A DNA stretch of 64,000 nucleotides, taken from Streblospio benedicti (taxonomy: Eukaryota; Annelida; Polychaeta; Spionida; Spionidae). Below, in pieces: positions 46,601 through 52,713 of this stretch; position 1 is the stretch's first letter; every line of letters begins with the position of its first letter. The notes below the pieces were generated by a model, which saw only the letters and a list, made by a program, of their open reading frames with translations, ran no database searches and was not told the DNA's origin. The translations under genes were made by a program, and so were the position numbers. The stretch lies in NCBI GenBank assembly GCA_019095985.1, contig CM032660.1:34933072-34997071 (forward strand), read 5' to 3'.

Positions 46601-48822
46601 ACAGTACCAGTGAATTAAAGTAGAAACGGAGGTTTGAAATTGGAATTATATATACTGATTCAGCATGGTAAGTTTTAGTACCAATGAATCTGCATGAATC
46701 AAAATGTAATGGACATACATGTAGATAGTATGTTCGAGTTATTAGAAATTTGACTTATCATTAATTTTTTATATATTGCGTTGTAAAGGAAAATCGTAAG
46801 CTATCCATCAAAACGATAAATCAGTTTTTGAGATGAACCGGTCCAGTGTAATCCTCGTTGTTTCAGACCAAGCCACAGCGATCCCAAAGCATGGTGGAAT
46901 ACGGCTCTACTGCGGGGCTCATGGCGTACGATGATGTCCAGACGGAGGGAGATGTGTTTGATAAAGCCGTGGTCAGTGCATCCGAGGAGAACTTACACAG
47001 AGCCCTGACCGACCGGCAGAGTGAAAATACGCATGGTGAAAACACAAGGGATAGAGCAGGTGATCATATCGGCGATTCAAAACCATGTAGTGGTGGAAAT
47101 AGCAAGGCAGTGGAAAGCAAGGAGCACAGTTCGATTTCAGCAGCCATTGCTGCCACGTTGAATCAAAAGGGAGTGTCCAGCCCACCACGGAAGAAAGATG
47201 TGCAAGTTGATAGAAGCCCTGCTGCTGGGTCACCAAAACGCATAGGTAGGGAGTCCGATATACGCATGCCAACTGCGTATGGTTCACCTAAAAGACAAAT
47301 AGAGAATTTGCTGCCAACAATCACTGTGGAATCTCCGGAAAGAGAATTAGCGTCATCAGCAAAGTGCTCAGCACCTCAGGTACAAAAGCCGTCTGCTTCT
47401 CAAACTGCCGTAAAAAAAATGAATGACGAAAAGGTCTCTGCGTCTGACTCTCATTCAACCAGACCTAGTAAAGTAAGTGAACGCGCAGCAGTGTTTGATT
47501 CACCCGTGAAAAGGAAAGGTCAGGAAAAACTGCAATTCAGCGGTGCACAGACAAGTGATGCAGGCAAAGATGGTGTTAAAACTACATGCTCATCACATAT
47601 GTGTCTTACTAGTAATCCGGAAACTGCCATTAGTTCTATTCCGTCATCTCTGAAAGATGAAACCAAAACTGTGGAAATGTTATTGCCTTCAAATGTGAGA
47701 TCTGCTGAGTCTAATGTGTTGCCAGTTGTACAAAAATCTAACCATGATGAAGTAACTGCTTATAAACTAATACAAGAATCAAATGCTAATAATGCAGTGG
47801 ACCAAAGTGTAAGGGATGAGTACAGACAAGGTGACAAAGATAAAAGTCAGTCTGGTTTGAAAGGTCCCAGCATTGTAAAGACAGTAATGAGAGAGCTTGA
47901 GAGCAAGTCTAAACAAGACACTCAAAGTTTAATCAGAAAGCATTCTCTTGGTTCCCGAACAGATGTTATTAAAAAGGAAGAAGATTGTAGCATGGCAAGG
48001 ACTTCATCTTTGAAGGAAAAAGGGAGCAGGGCAAATGAGGATCTGGCTGCAAAAGTGGCTGGCTTGGACAGTGGTGAGCTTGGAATGGATGCAGAGGTAA
48101 AGCAACGAGCTGCAACATTACCAACTGATGCTTTGTCACAAACCAAGTTCACATCTGTCAGGGAGGTGGTCATTATCGAAAGTGAGGCAAGTAAAGCAAA
48201 AGCAGAGATGACTAAAAGTTTGAAACTTCAAGCGGTAAAGGCTAATTTGGATGTTGACAATGTTACTGAGAAGAACGAAGAGAAGTTAGCCGTGAAAAAT
48301 CTTTGTGAAGTGTTTGAGGCGAAAGACACAGGCATGCCACTGGGTGCTGATGGTTCCAAGAAAACGAAAGACAATGTGCAGAAAGCCGAGGAAAAATCTG
48401 TGCCTTTACATATTTCCAATTTAAAATCTGTGCCTTGTAGTGGAGGTGGTGCGGACCAAATACCATCACAGCCTTTATCATCAGACCAAGATGTCACAAA
48501 AGTTGACAGCGCACCCTGTATATCGCCGTCCAAATGTTCAAAGTTAGGTCTCCATTCGAAATCGCCTTTCGCAAACATAGCAGACGATTTGACGAGGCCT
48601 CGGTCGCAGTCTGCGCTGGAAACTGCCAGCGCATCAGGCAGCAGCTCAGAGCGCCGGTCTGGTGTAAAAATCCGCCGAGTGAAGAGCTCGCGTTCCCCTG
48701 AGCAGACAATATCACACACCGTGAGGAAACTCCACGGAAAATCCCACCCACTGGCCAAGTTAGCTGGTCAGGAAGAGAGGGCTGCGGCGCTACAAAAAAA
48801 CCCTGTCTACAACACCATGTGA
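19607..48822 (+). CDS. SSH: Slingshot protein phosphatase (SSH)
   Basis: ADF/cofilin phosphatase that dephosphorylates the N-terminal Ser of cofilin and so reactivates actin filament turnover. 24 coding exons (one partly in the assembly gap) join in phase, giving about 1,728 visible residues plus an estimated 38 in the gap; human SSH1 and SSH2 are about 1,050 and 1,420. Order: start MALVTVQRSP, SSH-N domain (residues about 50-240), DEK_C-type helical domain (about 245-310), dual-specificity phosphatase with HCKMGISRSAST, then a long low-complexity Ser/Lys-rich tail ending NPVYNTM, as in vertebrate SSH (NPFYNTM). It resembles SSH2 most in synteny and C-terminus and is probably the single pre-duplication orthologue. 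The extra length is almost all in the tail, mainly a 1.96 kb last exon. Confidence 0.97.
19918..20280. repeat. Large foldback in SSH intron 1
   Basis: Two arms of about 150-160 bp, around 19918-20080 and 20120-20280, are near reverse complements (left GGACCATACAAAAGATCAT, right ATGATCTTTTGTATGGTCC). The left arm has a small insertion. As RNA it would fold into a long hairpin about 250 bases after exon 1. No coding content. Confidence 0.8.
21204..21265 (+). CDS. SSH: SSH exon 2
   Basis: Acceptor TTGATAG, donor AAAAG|GTCAGT. Encodes DHGEGAYALEDTLISPRRSK, the variable acidic linker before the SSH-N domain. Ends two bases into a Ser codon. Confidence 0.9.
23108..23245 (+). repeat. Dispersed repeat, copy 2
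   Basis: Similar along its length to 3408-3541, starting CATAGCTTGATAGTCCAAAT. Same orientation, clearly diverged. Confidence 0.45.
24731..24746. promoter_or_regulatory. RFX X-box-like site
   Basis: GGTTGTCATGGCAACC differs by one base from a perfect X-box palindrome. RFX factors bind X-boxes in ciliary gene promoters. It lies in a GC-rich patch with a CCGCCTCC box (about 24665-24680) inside SSH intron 2, upstream of EFCAB5 on the other strand. Confidence 0.5.
27114..27232 (+). CDS. Candidate alternative first exon of SSH
   Basis: ATG then MLLCLNRVPLIGSAHKEG, 39 codons plus AG, donor CTCAG|GTATAA. The two leftover bases give the same phase as exon 2, so it can splice to exon 3 and read RKIL-S-FSENYLAVKG. 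The stretch is clearly more GC-rich than the surrounding intron. No domain is recognisable, and chance phase match is one in three. Confidence 0.4.
27418..27537 (+). repeat. Tandem duplication, two units of about 60 bp
   Basis: AAATGTAACAAGACTGAC starts both units and CTATCAT(G/A)TAGCTTAAAT ends both. Non-coding, in SSH intron 2. Confidence 0.7.
29290..29470 (+). mobile_element. LINE 3' end, decayed copy
   Basis: Encodes RGRPKQTWDAAVHKDHTP and keeps the family tail (GGCCTGTTCAAATAGA). The most diverged of the three copies seen here. Confidence 0.6.
29604..29695 (+). CDS. SSH: SSH exon 3
   Basis: Acceptor TTATTCCAG, donor GGGAG|GTATGT. The first T completes Ser; encodes FSENYLAVKGAALILPQ, the conserved start of the SSH-N domain (vertebrate SESFLTVKGAALFLP). 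Confidence 0.95.
29696..33449. other. SSH intron 3
   Basis: AT-rich. It holds a tandem duplication at 30410-30603 and a small open segment at 31794-31890 with a donor in a usable phase. Otherwise nothing recognisable. Confidence 0.6.
30410..30603 (+). repeat. Tandem duplication, two units of about 97 bp
   Basis: Both units run from CTAGTTTG through ATCTAAAAA(T/C)CTTTCTCAAAAG to GATAATGAAT and ATATTCTGT. Diverged, so not recent. Confidence 0.7.
33450..33514 (+). CDS. SSH: SSH exon 4
   Basis: Acceptor TTTGTGCAG, donor GTC|GTGAGT. Encodes GDIQHHLQSMFYLLRPTDT, matching GDIQNHLQSMLYLLRPEDT of the family. Confidence 0.95.
33735..33962 (+). repeat. Tandem duplication abutting the exon 5 acceptor
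   Basis: Two units spaced about 125 bp share TGCTCAGT(A/G)CAGTATATGAGTA, ATACCAATGCAGT and AACAGCTATCACAGTGT. The second ends 15 bases before exon 5, so it includes most of the 3' splice region. Confidence 0.75.
33978..34074 (+). CDS. SSH: SSH exon 5
   Basis: Acceptor TTTTTACCAG, donor CTTG|GTATGA. Encodes AVKLECMSPERSRYMAVVST then MGRQDTDEAIILG, the core of the SSH-N domain. Confidence 0.95.
34128..34470 (+). repeat. tRNA-derived SINE, family 1, full copy
   Basis: A-box TGGCCGAGTGAATAGGG and B-box GGGTTTGATTCCC at tRNA-like spacing, a body of about 250 bp, and a tail ending CACCACATTTACATTT. Copies of the tail recur at 36266-36380 (reversed) and 40160-40251. Confidence 0.85.
35191..35275 (+). 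CDS. SSH: SSH exon 6
   Basis: Acceptor TTGTTTCAG, donor GACGG|GTAATG. Encodes IDIQEDKANVGLVLPIWGN, then INLDGDG, a hallmark of SSH-N. Confidence 0.95.
35541..35606 (+). CDS. SSH: SSH exon 7
   Basis: Acceptor ATTTTTCAG, donor ATGTG|GTACGT. Encodes GFIIISDHKEHVFKPVSVQA, ending in the conserved VQAMW that crosses the junction. Confidence 0.95.
35632..35850. mobile_element. MITE with CAGGGTCAG-type ends
   Basis: The left end AGGGTCAGGATTAGGTGG is mirrored by GGCTAATTCTGACCCTG at the right. A one-ended copy lies at 40056-40140 (TGGCTAATCCTGATCCTG). In SSH intron 7; no coding content. Confidence 0.65.
36266..36380 (-). repeat. SINE family 1, reversed tail next to exon 8
   Basis: Begins AAATGTAAATGTGGTGGTTT and continues through TTTACACCA(A)GTCATTGG and TCATCAATTGATCATT, the reverse complement of the tail at 34365-34470. 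It ends about 20 bases before the exon 8 acceptor, so it supplies much of that 3' splice region. Confidence 0.75.
36399..36584 (+). CDS. SSH: SSH exon 8
   Basis: Acceptor CATGATCCAG, donor GAGGA|GTGAGT. Encodes SGLQSLIRVRDYALEQNY, then DWMTYYSARV and NEWHLMEDIESHRP, the end of the SSH-N domain. GC-rich compared with its introns. Confidence 0.95.
36844..37262 (+). repeat. Direct repeat pair of about 97 bp in SSH intron 8
   Basis: Copies at 36855-36950 and 37172-37267 share TGTACGCAAATCTAT, GCTAAGATCAAGCT, GTAAAATTATATGAA and AATAGGCAATTTACATG. They are about 318 bp apart, start to start. Confidence 0.7.
37421..37514 (+). CDS. SSH: SSH exon 9
   Basis: Acceptor CTTGGTTTAG, donor ATG|GTGGGT. 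Encodes KVELETRIQIKLKEAMMTV, then DLEEVTSKM, the start of the DEK_C-type helical domain that precedes the phosphatase domain. Confidence 0.95.
37787..37930. repeat. Foldback in SSH intron 9
   Basis: The left arm (TATTCTATTC, CTTCTGCTGCCTATCATCTA) is mirrored by TAGATGATAGGCAGCAGAAG and GAATAGAATA. Arms are about 45 bp with a loop of about 40 bp. Confidence 0.75.
38164..38339 (+). CDS. SSH: SSH exon 10
   Basis: Acceptor CATTTCTAG, donor AATGG|GTATGT. Encodes the end of DEK_C (IRLKLEEELGMSLKD) and the start of the phosphatase domain (QIFDFLYLGSEWNASNLDEL). Confidence 0.95.
38425..38524. other. Assembly gap of 100 N
   Basis: Exactly 100 N, a common placeholder, so true size is unknown. By comparison with other SSH proteins about 38 residues are lost, including the ILNVTREIDNFFP block and the DEEATDLL region that carries the general-acid Asp. 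Confidence 0.97.
38525..38641 (+). CDS. SSH: SSH exon 11, 3' part with the catalytic cysteine
   Basis: Ends KVLVHCKMGISRSAST with donor ACC|GTGAGT. The nucleophile Cys codon is 38609-38611 and the P-loop is CKMGISRS. Upstream, towards the gap, homology runs in three frames: HWEP, then FKFIA, then AQRDPHELK. One surplus base near 38551 and another near 38569 explain this, most likely assembly error at the gap edge. Confidence 0.9.
38684..38840 (+). repeat. Minisatellite of about 37 bp units
   Basis: About four degenerate units with the core GGATGTGGGAAAAAAGGCCG, in SSH intron 11. A reversed block of the same core lies at 40665-40865. Confidence 0.7.
39623..39762 (+). CDS. SSH: SSH exon 12
   Basis: Acceptor TATTTGTAG, donor GCTAG|GTGAGG. 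Encodes VIAFAMKEFGWSLDQALEHV, then KPNAGFMQQLTTYQGILDA, the end of the phosphatase domain. Confidence 0.95.
40160..40251 (+). repeat. SINE family 1, tail only
   Basis: CCCATGACCTG through CCGCCACATTTACATTT matches the tail of the 34128 copy. A MITE begins immediately at its end. A one-ended copy of the 35632 MITE lies just upstream (40056-40140). Confidence 0.65.
40252..40405. mobile_element. Foldback element, AGGGAC family, copy 1
   Basis: Starts AGGGACCGTTCATTATTTATG and ends CATAAATAATGAACAGTCCCT, with a purine/pyrimidine-rich interior (GGGAGGGGGGTGG against CCCCCCCTCCCC). It ends 14 bases before SSH exon 13. Related ends: 41926, 51866, 57818. Confidence 0.85.
40420..40616 (+). CDS. SSH: SSH exon 13
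   Basis: Acceptor CACTCCTCAG, donor CTCG|GTGAGA. Encodes SKQRHSKLWRSVSTGNLL, where KQRH.KLWR is conserved just after the phosphatase domain, then a variable tail. Very GC-rich. Confidence 0.95.
40665..40865 (-). repeat. Minisatellite, reversed block
   Basis: Reverse complement of the 38684 core (GGGATGTGGGAAAAAGCC), four or five degenerate units, in SSH intron 13. It looks like a T-rich tract on the plus strand. Confidence 0.6.
41111..41338 (+). CDS. SSH: SSH exon 14
   Basis: Acceptor TTTTTTACAG, donor GCAG|GTGATT. Encodes a Ser/Thr/Ala run, a DDDD cluster and FQEMMVFPPWG. Disordered tail with no known domain. Confidence 0.9.
41714..41913 (+). CDS. SSH: SSH exon 15
   Basis: Acceptor TTTTTCAACTAG, donor CAG|GTTGGT (weak). 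Encodes VNVVLLSYRPGLDF and ends YDRCMLAGYNDYLMDLQQ. Acidic, tail region. Confidence 0.88.
41926..42172. mobile_element. Foldback element, AGGGA family, copy 2
   Basis: The left end ATTGTTCACAAATGACGTCA and right end GACGTCATTTGTGAACAATC are mirrored, with TCCCT at the right edge. It begins about 12 bases after the exon 15 donor and carries a TGACGTCA. No coding content. Confidence 0.75.
42194..42364 (+). CDS. SSH: SSH exon 16
   Basis: Acceptor GTTGTTGTAG, donor AAG|GTATGG, 57 codons. Encodes VPRGEADQVEPDLDILHPD, then a basic helix with QQKQQQQLAREEQEK. Likely coiled coil. Confidence 0.92.
42782..43141 (+). CDS. SSH: SSH exon 17
   Basis: Acceptor TTTGAAG, donor CAG|GTGTGT, 120 codons. Begins VVSSRPRKRKKKRHHQHH, a basic run that could be a nuclear signal, and continues acidic (DDFWIKEIPPSP, NDVVALLTSGVHEVDD). 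Confidence 0.9.
43386..43724. mobile_element. Inverted-repeat element in SSH intron 17
   Basis: The left end AACAAATTGCGAATAAGTGTA is loosely mirrored by TACACTAAATCGCAACTTGT at the right. The interior repeats TTGCGAA/TTCGCAA-type words. Old MITE, moderately diverged. Confidence 0.55.
43786..43955 (+). CDS. SSH: SSH exon 18
   Basis: Acceptor CTCCCCCAG, donor CCAG|GTAACA. Encodes EDIPWTEGTVKRTQQKFLAS. GTVKR resembles the GSVRR/GTVKK linear motifs that recur in SSH tails. Confidence 0.92.
44694..44792 (+). CDS. SSH: SSH exon 19
   Basis: Acceptor CTGTGTTCTAG, donor GTCAG|GTTCGT (weak). Encodes SGASTPVSTPRSKPTTPPEK, then SPRSPNTKEMV: many SP/TP sites for proline-directed kinases. Confidence 0.88.
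45358..45486 (+). CDS. SSH: SSH exon 20
   Basis: Acceptor CTGCTTGTAG, donor GAGAG|GTAAGG. Encodes VLLDAQLSDEEGEAAAAAA and ends SRTKREIEEREB-like charged helix (SRTKREIEERE). Confidence 0.9.
45660..45830 (+). CDS. SSH: SSH exon 21
   Basis: Acceptor CAACTTTCAG, donor GACAG|GTAAGG. Encodes SKSFIVESSSTTFDLTKPVQ, then RSSSWKNERTSPGSKRF. RSSS is a plausible 14-3-3 or basophilic kinase site. Confidence 0.92.
46097..46209 (+). CDS. SSH: SSH exon 22
   Basis: Acceptor TATTTTCAG, donor CAAG|GTAAAG. Encodes GLSPSELSDDPGNTEVMF and ends EPGKVKRQTQ. Confidence 0.9.
46382..46530 (+). CDS. SSH: SSH exon 23
   Basis: Acceptor TGTAATTTAG, donor ACA|GTAAGT. Encodes GYESLDTGLLGIAPHRERS and IPHGSVRKTTAEMEQKW; GSVRKTT.E.E matches the GSVRRAT.EFE motif of SSH2 tails. 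Confidence 0.93.
46867..48822 (+). CDS. SSH: SSH exon 24, long terminal exon
   Basis: Acceptor GTTGTTTCAG, 651 codons, stop TGA at 48820-48822. A disordered Ser/Lys/Asp-rich tail with several R-x-x-S sites (QRSQSMVEY, RKHSLGSR, RPRSQSALE) that fit 14-3-3 binding known to control SSH. It ends GKSHPLAKLAGQE and NPVYNTM, the conserved C-terminus. Without it the protein would be about the size of human SSH1. Confidence 0.95.
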   Translation, partial: TKPQRSQSMVEYGSTAGLMAYDDVQTEGDVFDKAVVSASEENLHRALTDRQSENTHGENTRDRAGDHIGDSKPCSGGNSKAVESKEHSSISAAIAATLNQKGVSSPPRKKDVQVDRSPAAGSPKRIGRESDIRMPTAYGSPKRQIENLLPTITVESPERELASSAKCSAPQVQKPSASQTAVKKMNDEKVSASDSHSTRPSKVSERAAVFDSPVKRKGQEKLQFSGAQTSDAGKDGVKTTCSSHMCLTSNPETAISSIPSSLKDETKTVEMLLPSNVRSAESNVLPVVQKSNHDEVTAYKLIQESNANNAVDQSVRDEYRQGDKDKSQSGLKGPSIVKTVMRELESKSKQDTQSLIRKHSLGSRTDVIKKEEDCSMARTSSLKEKGSRANEDLAAKVAGLDSGELGMDAEVKQRAATLPTDALSQTKFTSVREVVIIESEASKAKAEMTKSLKLQAVKANLDVDNVTEKNEEKLAVKNLCEVFEAKDTGMPLGADGSKKTKDNVQKAEEKSVPLHISNLKSVPCSGGGADQIPSQPLSSDQDVTKVDSAPCISPSKCSKLGLHSKSPFANIADDLTRPRSQSALETASASGSSSERRSGVKIRRVKSSRSPEQTISHTVRKLHGKSHPLAKLAGQEERAAALQKNPVYNTM

Positions 48823-50670
48823 TATGGTTATCAATCAAGTTCTTCTACCCACAGATTTACTATTCAGTGTGTATACTAGTTATGCTTGTGTTCTGTGATG
48901 CGATTGCTTAGAGAGATATGTTATGCTGTGAAAATTGTACAGAAGGATGAAAAAGAGTGTAAATGCTGAGGTTCACTATATGAAATGTCCCAAATATGTG
49001 GAAGTGGAGGTATATTTGACTTTTGACATGCATACTATTAAATTTACAAATATATGTATAAATAGGACACTTATTAGCATTAAAAATGATTTAGACCTGA
49101 AATACGATCAAGCCATCTACAAAATAGTGTCACATTTCGGTTTTGATAATTTGATGCATTATATTTTAAAACTTTAAACGATCTGTTTTTCAAATATTAA
49201 AAATGATTTGGTCACAATTTATTGCTGATATTATTGTGTCCAAATTTGGTGGTAAATTCACTTTTGTCTGAATAAAATTAATGTAATTATATGTTCATTC
49301 AAATATTTTTGCTACTTGTGAGGGATGTGAATTCTTGCTTTTTGTGCATCTAGTTCGTGTGTTGTATTTGATTGAAATTGGATTTACAAAAGGTATTCTG
49401 CAAAAGATTATATTTTTGTTGTTGCTGTTTTTATAAAATGAGATTTAGACATACTTATTATTTCAGTAATAAAAGTCTCATTATGTTATTGTGATACTAG
49501 TTCATGTATATGTATTATTTCTGAATACACAGTTTAGTGGGATTTATAAATGTAGACAACTTACGTATAATTTCAAGTCTTTGTGCATTTTTCTAATAAC
49601 ATTATAAGGTGAGGATGGTAGCATTTAAAGTAAATTATTGATATTTAATTAAAAATGTTAGTGATCTTAAAATAACTTGATAATTTAGTTCAAAGTGACT
49701 TGTATTCTACAACTCTACCTTTCGTTTTGTTTCAGTGCATTTATATTCGTTGTTTGGTATGAAATAGTGATGTTTTATTAAATACAATTTGTTTTTGTTT
49801 AGGGCCTTTCCAGATTCAACATTCCAAATGTTAAAAAGAGGCTATATTTTAGGTCTTTGTCTTAAAATTGTGGATATGATGTATTTTTGCATACCCGGTA
49901 AACATATTTCGTTCATTTAGTATCTTTGTCATATTTTTGTTAAATTATGCTGACAAAAGCAGTGGAATAAGGACATCACTTTTACCGTAGAATACATTGA
50001 ATAATATTGTTAAAACAGTCCTCGACATACCGGTGAAATCATAAATGTCAACTATTTCATGAAAATATATTTCTTTATGTTATAAGTAATAAGAATGATG
50101 TGACTCGTAGCTATATTGATAGAGGTCTTTGCTCAATATTGTGGTGACGTTTGTTTGATGCCATGTTAGCTAAACTCGTGTATTTGTGATAGTCGTCTGT
50201 GTTATTTTGTCACTACTATATTCTCCCTACTCTAAAGTATTATTGCCATGCATCATATATACTTTCAAACTTCTCGTCTGCATATTTGTATAACAATAGA
50301 TCCTGAATTCATCAGAAATTCTATGGATTTAAAAGTTACATTTAACAGTTCATTACATATTATGTCAAAAGAAATGTGGTCAATTCTGTTTAAAAATGTG
50401 TTCCAGTAATGTGAGAGTTAAGACCAGTTCATAAAACATGTTTACAAGATGTTTTAAGAAATGGGTCATAAACAAGAGATGCTGGTAAAGCAATGGCACG
50501 TGATCGTTTTTCTGTTCGACAGATCAAAATGGTAGATTATGTTTTACAAAGGTGTTATTTTTATGCTTGTGTAAGTGTTGTGATTTTTACTCCTGGTTAC
50601 AAGGTGCTGCTGGCTCGTGACAATGGCTACATCTGCTCGAGGCTGCGAGCGAATAAATGCATTTAAAAAT
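48823..50670 (+). other. SSH: SSH 3' UTR
   Basis: AT-rich sequence after the stop. Candidate poly(A) signals AATAAA occur near 49271, 49468 and 50652-50657; the last, in GCGAATAAATGC, is the most distal. Nothing else recognisable. Confidence 0.6.
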
Positions 50671-51865
50671 GGTTTTGTTTTGTTTATTGTTTTGATAACT
50701 ATGAACCCAGTTCACACACATTTTTTACAAAGATTATTGAAAATAATTTTAAAGTCACTTGGATGATACAAAAAAGTTAGCAAAACCCCACCTTACCTCG
50801 AAAAAATTCCTGTTTAAAAATTTAAAAGAACATCCCCTTCCTCCCTAACCTTTATGAAAATTCAACCTCCTAGGAAACAAGAATATCATTTGTTTTGGCC
50901 TAAAAAGCTCTAACTGCCATGTCTGGGGGCCCTTCCCCCACAGTGCCACTAACAACTCATCATTGAAGTCATGGCTGCGCCTTTCCTTCTCGAAATACAG
51001 CTCCCACTCGTGAAGGAGGGTCAGATGCCCTATTCCGGTTGACGCTAGAGTTATTGAACTATACTTACTTGTCAGTCCTCATGAAGATAGAGAGTGGCAA
51101 GGCTTACAAAATTCAACTAAAGAAAATCAGATGGAAAAAATATCTTCCTTTTTTTATCTTTTGTGCGTCTCCCTCTCTTTCCTGGAAAACTCGTATAAGA
51201 ATAAGTTTATTAGCCAATCACGGACCCTCATGGGTAGCAAAATTACAAAGTTTGATTTTTTTTTAATGATTAGAAATAACAATAACACTGTCATAGAATA
51301 CTAGACATACAGTACATATAATAAGATAATTACAGTGACCAGAGATAATAATCCAATGACCTTCTATTGTGTATATATTATATTGATAATGGCCGGGTTC
51401 CATCAAGTGATTAAGATAGTAACATTATATATATTAACAGGTATCTTACAGTTACAAATCTTACAATTTTTCCATTCTTAGTTTAAAGCATTGAGTCAAG
51501 AAATTACCGAATTTTTCAATCATTTCTAAATCCTCAGATGTTAATAACCAAACAAATTTTGATGTGCTGTCTAAGTTATCAAAATTATTACAACAACTTT
51601 TAACCGATCTGTAAAATTCAATACGTAAACTATTATAAACAGGACATTTAAAATGATTTTGTTAAAAAATGAATTTCATTTTCAATGTCATTATGTGTAC
51701 ACAACTTGCATATTCTTTTACATCTGTCTATGTGAACTAATGTGAAATTTACAAATGATTTTTCTAAGCTGAAAGTTGGATACTTCAAGATATTTTTCTC
51801 TTTGATAACTATAATACAGTACTTTTATCATGTGAACAGCTGTCACAATCTACAAATATATACAG

Positions 51866-52043
51866 TAAGGGAACGATCATAAATAAGGATACCAGGGGGG
51901 TCGTCCATTCTTTGGGGCTCGAAGAAAAAGTTAGCCGACCCCCATCAACATTTTAAAAAGTTGAGTGACCCCCACCACCCAAGCAATCAATCAAAAGTTG
52001 GACACCCCCCCGACCGGTATAATTATTTATGATCGTTCCCTAA
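51866..52043. mobile_element. Foldback element, AGGGA family, copy 3
   Basis: Starts TAAGGGAACGATCATAAATA and ends TTATTTATGATCGTTCCCTA. G/C homopolymers lie inside (CAGGGGGGTCG, CACCCCCCCGACCG). TTA-like flanks at both ends suggest the target site. Confidence 0.85.
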
Positions 52044-52451
52044 CTCAATATTTCGACAACTGCTGGTCTTTTTAAAGAGTGTAGTCATGAATGCAAACAT
52101 TATGATGCCAGGAATGCAAGTGTGCATTGTGGTGATGGTGTAACCTGGACAATTGTATATACATAACGTTCTATGTTGTTATGGACAAGCATTTTGTCTA
52201 TTTGGTTGCCAAAAAATTCTGTAGCTGTGTTGTGACTAGGGTTTTGCGTTTGTAGTAATAATTGAAATTAAAGTTACTAGCAATAAAGAAATTGAAACCT
52301 TTCCATTTAATTAAACACATACAGAAGATTATGAAACAATTTCTAACCTTTTAAAATTTTTACTTTGAGTGACATTTAAATAATTTGCAGTGTTGCCACA
52401 CGATTGATTTCTCATGTGATACCAACGAGTCGTTCAGTGAAACAGAATCTA

Positions 52452-52713
52452 CAAATTAAAGAAGTACCTACTGAACTTTGATTATAATTCTGTGGAGCTG
52501 AAAGACGAGGAGGGATCACATGCCCTACCTTGATTTTTTTTCTCCCTCCTGTCAGGTTCTTCTTTTCATGTGATCCTCCTCTCTCCGATCTTTACAATTT
52601 CTGTACTCAAAGACTGACTTCCCGGTGAAGCTATTGCGTCTTCTCTTGATCCCTCCTTGTCGTTTAGCTCAACAGAATTACAATCAAAGTTTGAGAAGTC
52701 CTCCTTTAATTTG
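52452..52713. mobile_element. Foldback element with arms of about 65 bp
   Basis: The left arm (AAATTAAAGAAGTACC, ACTTTGATTATAATTCTGT, GACGAGGAGGGATC) is mirrored on the right (GATCCCTCCTTGTCG, ACAGAATTACAATCAAAGT, CCTTTAATTT). MITE-like, with no coding content. Confidence 0.8.

Noticed and set aside
48935-49177. Open frame of 80 codons after the SSH stop
   Set aside because: AT-rich 3' UTR, starts with no context, no similarity; chance frame.
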